Assembly (NCBI RefSeq): GCF_035818635.1
Contig: NZ_JAYLLH010000004.1
Span: forward strand, 1-64,000
DNA from: Mesobacterium_A hydrothermale
Lineage (GTDB): Bacteria > Pseudomonadota > Alphaproteobacteria > Rhodobacterales > Rhodobacteraceae
Length of the DNA stretch: 64,000 bases
Reading direction: 5' to 3'
Below are positions 8,188 to 16,422 of this stretch, in pieces. How positions within the stretch are numbered: the first letter of the stretch is position 1; the number at the start of each line of letters is the position of its first letter. The position numbers and the translations under genes are program-made. A model generated the notes under the pieces. It was given only the letters and a program-made list of their open reading frames with translations, had not been told where the DNA came from and searched no databases.

Positions 8188-8672
8188 AACGGTTTCTCGG
8201 ATGGTGGGCCAAACACCCGCCCTATGCCCTGGCGCTGATCCTTGCGCTGCTGGCCGCGCCGGTGGCTGCGGTCCAGCCGGATGAAATGTTGCAAGACCCG
8301 ACACAGGAAGCGCGGGCACGCGAGATTTCCAAGGGTTTGCGCTGTCTGGTTTGCCAGAACGAGAACATCGACGATTCCAACGCGTCGCTGGCGCGCGACC
8401 TGCGTATCCTTGTGCGCGAGCGGATCACCGCGGGGGACGACAACGCTGAGGTCGTGGACTATATCGTCGATCGCTACGGCGAATTCGTCTTGCTGAAACC
8501 GACCTCTGGCGGGGCCAACTGGCTGCTTTGGGCCTCTGGTCCGATCTTGTTTGTGCTGGGGCTTTTGGTGGCGGGACTGTATATCCGCCGCCGGTCCACA
8601 GCCCAGGCCGTGACCGAACAGCGGTTGTCGCCAGAGGAACAGACCAGGCTTCAGGAATTGCTGAGGGATTGA
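8184..8672 (+). CDS. ccmH: Cytochrome c maturation thiol oxidoreductase CcmH
   Basis: A 162-residue protein with a signal peptide/anchor (ALALILALLAAPVAA), the LRCLVC redox motif (Cys54, Cys57), and a C-terminal membrane helix (LLWASGPILFVLGLLVAGLYI). It reduces apocytochrome c cysteines for heme attachment and acts with CcmF. The ATG overlaps the ccmF stop (ATGA). No ccmI follows directly. A perfect hairpin starts at the stop codon, so the ccm unit probably ends here. Confidence 0.95.
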   Translation: MKRFLGWWAKHPPYALALILALLAAPVAAVQPDEMLQDPTQEARAREISKGLRCLVCQNENIDDSNASLARDLRILVRERITAGDDNAEVVDYIVDRYGEFVLLKPTSGGANWLLWASGPILFVLGLLVAGLYIRRRSTAQAVTEQRLSPEEQTRLQELLRD

Positions 8673-8692
8673 CCGGCGCCCCCCGCGCCGGT
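8672..8692 (+). terminator. Hairpin after ccmH
   Basis: ACCGGCGC and GCGCCGGT form a perfect 8-bp GC-rich stem with a CCCCC loop, starting at the last base of the ccmH stop. No T-tract follows, so it may act as a rho-assisted terminator or a 3' stabiliser. Confidence 0.45.
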
Positions 8693-8848
8693 AGAGGAGC
8701 CGTGGGTCCGCAGTTCACCCAGGCTCCGCCAATCTTGCTAAACCTGCGATCTGACAAACATCGGACCAGACCCTGCTGATACCGATGGACAAGGGCGGAC
8801 ATCCAGCCCCGCGCGTCGGGGACAGGTATCGCGAAAGAGGTTTGTTCT

Positions 8849-9352
8849 ATGACCCGCGATGTCATTCCGCTGTCCGTCCCGGACATCTCCAGCTTTGCCA
8901 AGGCGCTGCGCGCGCAATTGACCGATCCGCCCGGCCATGCCGAGCTGTTGTCGATTGTCGCCCGCGCTGCCGGCTTTCGCAATTATCAGCATCTCAAGGC
9001 GCAGACCGCGCCGCGGCCCAGGGCCGATGACAAGCTGGTCACCCGCGCCACGCGTTGCTTCGACGGCCAGGGGCGCATGGCGATGTGGCCTGCCCGTACG
9101 CAGGTGCAGGGATTGTGCCTGTGGGTGATCTGGGCCGGATTGCCTCCGCGTGAGTCGATGACAGAACGCCAGATCAGCAGCCGGATCGATGCGCTGACCG
9201 CGTTCCGTGATGCCGCCCAGATCCGCCGCAGCCTGGTGGAAAACCGTTTGGTGACGCGCACGCGCGATGGAGCGGCCTATGAACGCATCGAACGCGCGCC
9301 CACGCCCGAGGCGGCAGCGCTGCTGACGGCGATCAAAGCGACACTGGTCTGA
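8849..9352 (+). CDS. DUF2087 domain protein
   Basis: A 167-residue cytosolic protein. The C-terminal half carries the DUF2087 pattern: W-x-GLPP, MTERQISSRIDAL, DAAQIRRSLVENRLVTRTRDGAAYERI. That region resembles a winged-helix, and related proteins are sometimes annotated as transcriptional regulators. The N-terminal half (LSVPDISSFAKALRAQL, SIVARAAGFRNYQHLKAQ) resembles the short helical domain that precedes several glyoxalase-like proteins in this order. No operon partners. Function unknown. Confidence 0.75.
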   Translation: MTRDVIPLSVPDISSFAKALRAQLTDPPGHAELLSIVARAAGFRNYQHLKAQTAPRPRADDKLVTRATRCFDGQGRMAMWPARTQVQGLCLWVIWAGLPPRESMTERQISSRIDALTAFRDAAQIRRSLVENRLVTRTRDGAAYERIERAPTPEAAALLTAIKATLV

Positions 9353-9424
9353 CGCTGCGTTGCCCTTTGCGCCCGGGCGGCAATCGTGTTTCATGCGCGG
9401 CAAAACCAGGAAGGAATGCCGCGC

Positions 9425-10201
9425 ATGAACTACGAAGCCATCCTCTATGACCTGACCGACGGCGTCGCCACGATCACCCTGAACCGCGGCGACGTTATGA
9501 ACGCGCTCAACACCCAGATGCGGGCCGAATTGACCGATGCGCTGCGCCGTGGCGGGCGCGAGGCGCGCGTCGTGGTCATCACCGGCTCAGGCCGGGCGTT
9601 CTGCTCTGGCCAGGACCTGGGCGATCGCGCCAACACTGCCAACATCGACCTGGAGCGCACGCTGCGCGACGAATACGTTCCGATGCTGCACGCCATCTAT
9701 GACTGTCCGGTTCCGACGATTTCCGCAGTGAACGGGGCGGCCGCGGGGGCAGGGGCCAACCTGGCGCTGGCCGCCGACGTGGTGATCGCGGCGGAAAGCG
9801 CGTTTTTCCTGCAGGCGTTTACCCGGATCGGGCTGATCCCGGATGCCGGCGGCACCTGGTACCTGCCGCGGCAGATGGGACTGGCCAAGGCCATGGGCGC
9901 GGCGCTTTTTGCCGAGAAGATCAGCGCCCGTCAGGCCAGCGACTGGGGCATGATCTGGGAAGCGGTTCCGGATGCAGAGTTCGAGGCGCATTGGACGGCG
10001 CGCGCCGCGCATCTGGCCAAGGGGCCGACCGCCGCCTACCAGCGCGTGAAGCAGTCGCTGCGGGCATCGTTCGACAACTCGCTTGAGGACCAATTGGCGC
10101 TGGAGGCCCGGTTGCAGGGGGAATGCGGCAAGACGCGCGATTTCAAGGAAGGCGTTGTGGCGTTTCTTGAAAAGCGTCCGGCGGTCTACGAAGGGCGCTG
10201 A
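9425..10201 (+). CDS. paaG: PaaG-like enoyl-CoA hydratase/isomerase
   Basis: A 258-residue crotonase-fold enzyme. The oxyanion-hole segments are GRAFCSGQDL and VNGAAAGAGANLALAAD. The DAGGTWYLPRQMG and ASDWGMIWEAV segments resemble PaaG, which isomerises ring-epoxidised phenylacetyl-CoA to the oxepin. No other paa genes are in the window, so a general enoyl-CoA hydratase/isomerase role remains possible. Three in-frame ATGs exist; the one at 9425 (MNYEAILYD) sits at proper spacing from AGGAAGGA, while 9416 is too close to it. Single-gene unit. Confidence 0.8.
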   Translation: MNYEAILYDLTDGVATITLNRGDVMNALNTQMRAELTDALRRGGREARVVVITGSGRAFCSGQDLGDRANTANIDLERTLRDEYVPMLHAIYDCPVPTISAVNGAAAGAGANLALAADVVIAAESAFFLQAFTRIGLIPDAGGTWYLPRQMGLAKAMGAALFAEKISARQASDWGMIWEAVPDAEFEAHWTARAAHLAKGPTAAYQRVKQSLRASFDNSLEDQLALEARLQGECGKTRDFKEGVVAFLEKRPAVYEGR

Positions 10202-10219
10202 GGGGCCGGGGCAGCCGCT

Positions 10220-10277
10220 GCGCCCCACCGGGTGGGGGCGCTGCCCCCACACCCCCGGAGTATTTGCGGAAAGATGA
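10220..10277. repeat. REP-like extragenic repeat, copy 1, within a gene-free 306-bp gap
   Basis: The gap 10202-10507 between paaG and gltA holds no gene. It contains a GC hairpin (GCGCCCCACC with GGTGGGGGCGC, 10220-10241) merging into GGGGGCGCTGCCCCC (10234-10248), followed by A-CACCCCCGGAGTATTTG and GGAAAGATG. A diverged second copy lies at 54580-54622. The motif, from memory, is a common extragenic element in Rhodobacterales genomes. Confidence 0.65.
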
Positions 10278-10458
10278 AAGCAGGACTGGCGTGGCCGGGA
10301 GACCGGGGCGCTGCCCGATGGCTCTGCCGAAAGGGCGGTCGCTGTGGGAGGCGCCCGAGGTCCGGGGCCTGTGGCGGCAGGTCATTCATGCACTGCGGAG
10401 GCGGCGGAGAGTCTGCTTGAATGCGCCCGGGGCCCAAGACCAAGCCCGGCTGAACAAG

Positions 10459-10482
10459 AACGCGCGCCAGGAGGCGCGCGTT
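10459..10482 (-). terminator. gltA terminator
   Basis: AACGCGCGCC, an AGGA loop and GGCGCGCGTT form a perfect 10-bp stem about 25 bp past the gltA stop. On the minus strand it is followed by CTTGTTC, and on the plus strand by TT, so it may work in both directions between the convergent paaG and gltA. Confidence 0.75.
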
Positions 10483-10507
10483 TTGCCGTTGCGGAGGCGC
10501 GCCGCGA

Positions 10508-11803
10508 TCAGCGGTCTTCGATGTCCACGTAGTCGCGTTCGGTCGCACCGAGATAGAGCTGGCGCGGGCGGCCGATCTTGTGTGCCGGATCTTCCAGCTG
10601 TTCCTTCCACTGCGAAATCCAGCCCACGGTCCGCGACAACGCAAAGATCGGGGTGAACATCGAGGTCGGGAACCCCATCGCTTCGAGGATGACGCCGGAA
10701 TAGAAATCGACGTTCGGGAACAGCTTTTTCTCGGCGAAATAGGGATCGGCGAGTGCCTGTTGTTCCAGTTCCTTCGCGGTGGCGAGGATCGGGTTGTTGT
10801 GCACGCCCAGCAGGTCCAGGATCTCGTCGGCGGACTGTTTCATCACCATCGCGCGCGGATCGAAGTTCTTGTAGACCCGGTGGCCGAAGCCCATCAGGCG
10901 GAACGGGTCGTTCTTGTCCTTGGCGCGGGCGATGTATTCCGGGATGCGATCGGGAGTGCCGATTTCCTTGAGCATTTCCAGGCAAGCCTGGTTGGCGCCG
11001 CCGTGGGCCGGACCCCAGAGGCAGGCGATGCCCGCCGCGATACAGGCGAACGGGTTGGCGCCCGAGGACGACGCCAGGCGCACCGTCGACGTCGAGGCGT
11101 TCTGTTCGTGATCGGCATGCAGGGTGAAGATCCGGTCCATCGCACGGGCGATGATCGGGTTCACATGGTATTCCTCGGCCGGCACGGCAAAACACATGTG
11201 CAGGAAGTTCGAGGCGTAATCCAGATCGTTGCGCGGATAGATGAACGGCTGGCCGAGGTTGTACTTGTAGGCCCAGGCCGCAATTGTCGGCATCTTGGCG
11301 ATCAGGCGGTGGCTGGCAATCTCGCGTTGTTTGGGATCGTTGATATCGGTCGAGTCGTGGTAGAAGGCCGACATGGCGCCCACGACGCCCACCATCGTCG
11401 CCATCGGGTGCGCGTCGCGACGGAAGCCTCGGAAGAAATACTGCATCTGTTCGTGCAGCATGGTGTGGCGGGTGATCGTGCTTTCGAAGTCTTCCAGCTG
11501 CGCAGCCGACGGCAGTTCACCGTAGAGCAGCAGGTAGCAGACCTCGAGGTAGTGCGACTGCGAGGCCAACTGGCTGATCGGGTAGCCGCGGTGCAGCAGG
11601 ACGCCCTTTTCACCGTCGATATAGGTGATCGTGCTGTCGCAACTGGCGGTCGAGGTAAAGCCGGGGTCGTAGGTGAAGACGCCAGCCTGACCATAAAGCT
11701 TGCGAATATCGAGAACATCCGGTCCCGCCGTGGGCGAGTGGACAGGCAATTCATAGCTCTTGCCGTCCAGGGTCAGCGTCGCAGTCTTTGCGGTTTCAGC
11801 CAT
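10508..11803 (-). CDS. gltA: Citrate synthase
   Basis: A 431-residue type II (hexameric) citrate synthase, the enzyme that condenses acetyl-CoA and oxaloacetate at the entry of the TCA cycle. The active-site regions are intact: LHADHEQNAST, WGPAHGGANQA and GFGHRVYKNFDPR. Full length with the usual N-terminal domain. It lies 89 bp downstream of gltX on the same strand, so the two may share transcripts, and a strong hairpin follows its stop. A GGGACC Shine-Dalgarno lies just upstream of the ATG. Confidence 0.98.
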   Translation of the reverse strand: MAETAKTATLTLDGKSYELPVHSPTAGPDVLDIRKLYGQAGVFTYDPGFTSTASCDSTITYIDGEKGVLLHRGYPISQLASQSHYLEVCYLLLYGELPSAAQLEDFESTITRHTMLHEQMQYFFRGFRRDAHPMATMVGVVGAMSAFYHDSTDINDPKQREIASHRLIAKMPTIAAWAYKYNLGQPFIYPRNDLDYASNFLHMCFAVPAEEYHVNPIIARAMDRIFTLHADHEQNASTSTVRLASSSGANPFACIAAGIACLWGPAHGGANQACLEMLKEIGTPDRIPEYIARAKDKNDPFRLMGFGHRVYKNFDPRAMVMKQSADEILDLLGVHNNPILATAKELEQQALADPYFAEKKLFPNVDFYSGVILEAMGFPTSMFTPIFALSRTVGWISQWKEQLEDPAHKIGRPRQLYLGATERDYVDIEDR

Positions 11804-11892
11804 TCTAGGTCCCTTCTTCTTGCGCCCCGCGGACTGTGCCGGGGAGACGTGTTAACCACAAGCCTTGCGCCGATGGACCCCCGGGACGGGGA

Positions 11893-13305
11893 TCAGTCTT
11901 CGTCGCTGGCGGCAGCCTGGGCCAGCCGGGAAAGGCTTTCTTCGCGGCCCAGAACAAGCATCATGTCGAAAACGCTGGGGGTGACTGCCCGTCCGGCAAG
12001 GGCTGCCCTGAGCGGGCCTGCCAGCTTTCCGAACTTAGTGCCGTTTTCTTCGGCAAAGCGGGCGGTTGCCTCCTCGAGTTGTTCTCGGGACCAGCTAGCA
12101 TTTTGCAGGCGCGGCGTCAACGCAGCCAGTATACCACGGGATACAGAATCCAGGTTCCTGGCGGCTTTCTCGTCCGGCTGAATTGGCGTGTCCGCCAGAA
12201 TAAAATATGCCTTTTCAAGGAGTTCCGGAAATGTCTTGGCGCGCTCTTTCAAGCAATACATCCCGCGCAGCAGCCCGTCGCGCTGAGCTTCGGTCAGGGG
12301 GGATTGTGAACTTGCCGTCAGATACGCCTCTATTTCATGCAGCAATGCAGCATCGTCGCCTACGGCGATGTGCTGGCCGCACAGATTCTCGAGCTTCTTG
12401 AAATCGAAACGGGCCGGAGACTTGCCGATTCCATCCAGGTCGAACCATTCTTGTGCCTGGGTATCGGTAAAGAATTCGTCATCGCCATGGCTCCAGCCCA
12501 AGCGTGCGAGGTAATTGCGCATGCCCGCCGCAGGATAGCCCATGGCCTGGTATTCCTCGACCCCAAGTGCGCCGTGACGCTTCGACAGTTTCTTGCCGTC
12601 TGGTCCGTGGATCAGCGGAATATGCGCCCAGACCGGAATATCCCAGCCCATGGCGGTATAGATCCCCATCTGGCGTGCGGCGTTGTTCAGGTGGTCATCC
12701 CCCCGGATCACATGGGTCACGCCCATGTCATGGTCATCGACGACAACGGCCAGCATGTAGACCGGTGTGCCATCGGAGCGTAACAACACCATGTCGTCCA
12801 ACTGGTCGTTGCGGATGGTCACGTCGCCCTGGACCTGGTCGCGGATCACCCTCGCGCCTTCGGTCGGGGTTTTCAGCCGGATCACATAGGGCGCATCGGG
12901 GTGGGTTGCCGGGTCGGCGTCGCGCCACGGGCTTTGGAACAGCGTGGACTTGCCTGCGGCGCGGGCGGCGTCGCGGAATGCTTCGATGTCCTCGGGGGTG
13001 GCAAAGCACTTGTAGGCAGCCCCCTTGGCCAGCAAGGCCTGTGCCACTTCGGCGTGACGGTCGGCACGGTCGAACTGGCTGACAACCTCTCCGTCATGGT
13101 CAAGCCCCAACCAGTCCAGCCCTTTCAGGATCGCCTCTGTTGCGGCCGGGGTCGACCGGGCGCGGTCGGTGTCTTCGATCCGCAGCAGGAACTTGCCACC
13201 GCGACCACGGGCATAAAGCCAGTTGAACAGCGCCGTGCGCGCGCCACCGATATGCAGATAGCCAGTGGGCGAAGGGGCGAAACGGGTGACGACTTCGGCG
13301 GACAT
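11893..13305 (-). CDS. gltX: Glutamate--tRNA ligase
   Basis: A 470-residue class I aminoacyl-tRNA synthetase. The HIGH-type motif is PSPTGYLHIGGARTALFNW near the N terminus, and the KMSKS-type motif is KKLSKRHG. It charges tRNA-Glu, and in organisms lacking GlnRS also tRNA-Gln, as precursor for amidation. Alphaproteobacteria often have two copies; which one this is cannot be told here. The ATG at 13305 (MSAEVVTRFAPSP) is the family start; the longer frame to 13383 is not. It is divergent from comEC with about 80 bp between them. Confidence 0.97.
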   Translation of the reverse strand: MSAEVVTRFAPSPTGYLHIGGARTALFNWLYARGRGGKFLLRIEDTDRARSTPAATEAILKGLDWLGLDHDGEVVSQFDRADRHAEVAQALLAKGAAYKCFATPEDIEAFRDAARAAGKSTLFQSPWRDADPATHPDAPYVIRLKTPTEGARVIRDQVQGDVTIRNDQLDDMVLLRSDGTPVYMLAVVVDDHDMGVTHVIRGDDHLNNAARQMGIYTAMGWDIPVWAHIPLIHGPDGKKLSKRHGALGVEEYQAMGYPAAGMRNYLARLGWSHGDDEFFTDTQAQEWFDLDGIGKSPARFDFKKLENLCGQHIAVGDDAALLHEIEAYLTASSQSPLTEAQRDGLLRGMYCLKERAKTFPELLEKAYFILADTPIQPDEKAARNLDSVSRGILAALTPRLQNASWSREQLEEATARFAEENGTKFGKLAGPLRAALAGRAVTPSVFDMMLVLGREESLSRLAQAAASDED

Positions 13306-13385
13306 GCGGCGATTAACCTTTCGGTAACTTTGGGGAGCGTAGCCTTTGGCGCGTTGCATACCCAACGGGGCGGAAAGGCACAAGC

Positions 13386-15389
13386 ATGGGGCGCGTGATG
13401 CTGGGCCAGCGCGGCCACCTCTTTGCCTGGCTGCCGGTGGGGATTGCCTTCGGGATCGGGCTTTATTTTGCGCTGCGGGTGGAACCGCCGGTCTGGCTGC
13501 TGGTCGTCAGTGCCGGCGCCGCAATGATGGGGGCCGCCGGTGCGTGGCGGCTGGGCCCGTCCTGGGGGCCCTGGCTGGCGCTGCCGGCGCTGATGGCAAT
13601 GGGGCTGGCGCTGGCCGGGGGGCGGGCGCATCTTGTGGCGGGCCCTGTTCTGACCGGGCGCTACTATGGTCCGGTCGAGGGGCGGATCGTCGGCATCGAC
13701 CGGTCTGCCTCTGACGCTGTGCGGCTGACGCTGGACCGCGTACGGCTTGAGCGGGGCAGCGTTCAGCCGACGCCGGTCAGGGTGCGTGTCTCGTTGCACG
13801 GCACTCAGGGGTTTACCACGTTGGCCCCGGGGCGTGTCGTGATGATGACAGCACACCTGTCGGCGCCACGGGGGGCGGCGGAACCCGGTGGGTTCGATTT
13901 TCGTCGCCACGCCTGGTTCCAGCGCCTGGGCGCGGTGGGCTATACACGGACACCGGTTCTGACCTTGGAGCCGGGGCAGGGCGGCGTTTGGTTCTTTCGC
14001 CTGCGACAGGCGATGGCCGACCGTATTCGTGCGGTCTTGCCCGGAGATACGGGCGGGTTTGCCGCCGCGATCCTGACCGGCGACCGCAGTGCCATCGGGC
14101 AAGCGGTGCTGGACGATCTGCGCCGCACCAACCTTGCCCACCTGCTGGCGATTTCCGGCCTTCACATGGGGCTCTTGACGGGCGTCGTGTTCGCCACGCT
14201 GCGTCTGACGATGCTGTTGATCCCCGGAGTTGGCCTGCGCTGGCCGGTCAAGAAACTGGCGGCCGCGGGTGCCTTGGTGGCGGCAGGGTTTTATCTGGGC
14301 CTGTCGGGCGGCAATGTCGCCACGGAACGCGCTTTCGTGATGGTCGCGGTCATGCTGGTGGCTGTGATGCTGAACCGTCGTGCGATCAGCCTGCGCGCGG
14401 TTGCGCTGGCGGCGCTCATCGTGCTGATCTGGCAACCTGAGGCGTTGCTAGGACCCGGGTTCCAGATGTCCTTTGCGGCGACCACCGCATTGGTCGCGGT
14501 CTTCGGCTGTCTGCGCGATCGCAACGTGCCGCGCAGTCTGCGCCCGGTGCTGGCGCTGGTGGTGTCCTCTGCCGTGGCAGGGGCGGCCACGGCACCTGTG
14601 GGGATGGCACATTTCAACCAGGTGGCACATTTTGGCTTGCTCGCCAACCTGGTGTCGGTGCCGTTGATGGGGGCGCTTGTGATCCCCGCAGGCGTTTTTG
14701 CGGTTGTGCTGATGCCGCTCGGGCTGGAAGCCTGGGCGCTGCGGCTGATGGGGCTGGGGCTTGACTGGATCCTGCTGGTGGCGCGGTCGGTGGCGGATTG
14801 GCCTCTGGCGGTAACCTATGTCCCGCGTCCACCGGATGCGGTGCTTCCGTTGATGGCGGCGGGGGGCTTGTTCGTCATGTTGTGGCAAGGGCGCTGGCGG
14901 TGGCTGGGCATGGCGCCGGTGATGCTGTCGGTTGCACTTTGGCTGACGGCCACGCGCCCCGATCTGCTGATCGCGGAAAACGGCACGCTGGTTGGGGTGA
15001 TGACCCCGGCAGGACGCGCCCTCAGCCGTGAAACGGGTGAGGGGTTTGTCGCGTCGGTCTGGATGGAAAACGATGGCGACGGCGCCAACCAGCAGGCCGC
15101 AGCGGCGCGCTGGGTCAATTCCCCCCAGCTCAGGCATCTGCGCGGCAAACGTGCTGCCAGCGATTTTTCGGGATGTTCCAGGTTGGACATCGTGGTCAGC
15201 GATCGCGATCTGCCCGCCGATGCCCCATGCATCCTGTTTCAGCCGTCAACGCTGCGTGGGCAGGGCAGCGTTGCGGGGTACCGGACGAAAAAGGGGTATG
15301 TCTTTGTGACCGACCTTCAAAAAACCGGCCACAGGCTCTGGCACCCGGGCACGCCTTTTGCGCAAGAGCGCCGGGCCGATGCTCAGTAG
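13386..15389 (+). CDS. comEC: ComEC/Rec2 DNA-uptake channel, lacking a clear metallo-lactamase domain
   Basis: A 667-residue polytopic protein. It has an N-terminal DUF4131-type region, then the ComEC competence domain with HLLAISGLHMGLL, LSGGNVATERAFVM and PGFQMSFAATTAL. ComEC carries single-stranded DNA across the inner membrane. Many homologues end in a metallo-beta-lactamase domain; here the last 170 residues keep no HxHxDH motif and look degenerate or shortened. In R. capsulatus comEC is needed for receiving gene transfer agent DNA (from memory). The 3' end overlaps the convergent lexA by 7 bp. Confidence 0.93.
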   Translation: MGRVMLGQRGHLFAWLPVGIAFGIGLYFALRVEPPVWLLVVSAGAAMMGAAGAWRLGPSWGPWLALPALMAMGLALAGGRAHLVAGPVLTGRYYGPVEGRIVGIDRSASDAVRLTLDRVRLERGSVQPTPVRVRVSLHGTQGFTTLAPGRVVMMTAHLSAPRGAAEPGGFDFRRHAWFQRLGAVGYTRTPVLTLEPGQGGVWFFRLRQAMADRIRAVLPGDTGGFAAAILTGDRSAIGQAVLDDLRRTNLAHLLAISGLHMGLLTGVVFATLRLTMLLIPGVGLRWPVKKLAAAGALVAAGFYLGLSGGNVATERAFVMVAVMLVAVMLNRRAISLRAVALAALIVLIWQPEALLGPGFQMSFAATTALVAVFGCLRDRNVPRSLRPVLALVVSSAVAGAATAPVGMAHFNQVAHFGLLANLVSVPLMGALVIPAGVFAVVLMPLGLEAWALRLMGLGLDWILLVARSVADWPLAVTYVPRPPDAVLPLMAAGGLFVMLWQGRWRWLGMAPVMLSVALWLTATRPDLLIAENGTLVGVMTPAGRALSRETGEGFVASVWMENDGDGANQQAAAARWVNSPQLRHLRGKRAASDFSGCSRLDIVVSDRDLPADAPCILFQPSTLRGQGSVAGYRTKKGYVFVTDLQKTGHRLWHPGTPFAQERRADAQ

Positions 15390-16078
15390 GTGCGGATCAG
15401 CCCGACCAGCCGGCCCTGAACCTTGACCTCGCCCTCGGGCAGGATACGGGGTTCATAGGCGGCATTGGCGGCTTCAAGAATTACGGTGCCGCCCTTGCGC
15501 TTGAAGCGTTTCAGCGTCGCTTCATAGCCTTCGACCTGGGCCACGACGATGTCACCGTTGTCGGCATGAGAGGTTTCGCGGATCACCACGATATCACCAT
15601 CGTTTATCCCGGCCTCGATCATGGAATCGCCTTTGACCTCAAGCGCATAGTGGCGCCCGTTGCCAGACAGCATCGCACCCGGAACAGCCACTTGCGGCGG
15701 CACGTCGTTGATCGACTGGATCGGTTCCCCGGCGGCGATCCGCCCCAGCAGCGGCAATTCCAGCGCGCCGACCGCGTCGACGGGCTGCGCGGCGGCAGGC
15801 CGGCTGTCAGGGCGCGCACCGTCGATCACCCGCGGGTTGAAACCACTGGATTTCTCCGCAAGCGCCTCTGGCAGTTTCACAATTTCGATGGCGCGGGCCC
15901 GGTGCGCCAGCCGGCGAATAAAACCACGTTCCTCCAGCGCGGTAATCAGCCGGTGGATCCCCGATTTCGATTTTAGATCAAGCGCCTCTTTCATCTCGTC
16001 AAAACTGGGGGGCACGCCATCGCGCGCCATGCGCTTGTTGATGAAATCAAGCAGATCGAGCTGTTTCTTGGTCAACAT
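15383..16078 (-). CDS. lexA: SOS repressor LexA
   Basis: A 231-residue LexA. The N-terminal winged helix reads MLTKKQLDLLDFINKR and DLKSKSGIHRLI. The self-cleavage site is Ala116-Gly117 (GRIAAGEP), with catalytic Ser152 (GDSMIEAG) and Lys190 (EATLKRF), all intact. It represses SOS genes until RecA filaments trigger cleavage. A GTTC-N7-GTTC box lies 33 bp upstream of its start, so it should control itself. Its 3' end overlaps comEC on the other strand. Confidence 0.98.
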   Translation of the reverse strand: MLTKKQLDLLDFINKRMARDGVPPSFDEMKEALDLKSKSGIHRLITALEERGFIRRLAHRARAIEIVKLPEALAEKSSGFNPRVIDGARPDSRPAAAQPVDAVGALELPLLGRIAAGEPIQSINDVPPQVAVPGAMLSGNGRHYALEVKGDSMIEAGINDGDIVVIRETSHADNGDIVVAQVEGYEATLKRFKRKGGTVILEAANAAYEPRILPEGEVKVQGRLVGLIRTY

Positions 16079-16110
16079 CCTGTCTGTCCTTGCGCCATAT
16101 GTTCTTTTTT

Positions 16111-16125
16111 GTTCTACGCATGTTC
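16111..16125 (-). promoter_or_regulatory. LexA-binding SOS box of lexA
   Basis: GTTC-TACGCAT-GTTC is a perfect alphaproteobacterial SOS box (GAAC-N7-GAAC on the lexA strand), 33 bp upstream of lexA. An extra GTTC at 16101 has a 6-base spacer and is not canonical. Confidence 0.85.
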
Positions 16126-16422
16126 GCTTTTTGTGTCAACTCTGTTGGTGTGCAGGGGCCGCCACCCTGACCGATGGGGTTCTTGGCTTGGTTTGCTACA
16201 GGGCATGGTCTTGCGTGCAGGCAGGGCACGTCGCGCTGGGGGGGCCGGAAGTCTTGATCCACATATCGCGCCATGCTTTGCGCGCATGCCGGCCCTTTCT
16301 GCTGCGACGCGGAATTTCGGTATACACTCGCGCAGGAAGCATATAAGGAGCGGGGCTTGTTCCTGTCGACCGGCAGGGGCGCAACGCGCTTACGCGCTTT
16401 CTTGACCCAGACTGATATCACC

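Noticed and set aside
10580..12181. Plus-strand frame across gltA and gltX
   Set aside because: Antisense to two clearly identified core genes; no signal of its own.
16101..16114. Second SOS box at lexA
   Set aside because: GTTC pair has a 6-base spacer instead of 7; only 16111-16125 meets the consensus.
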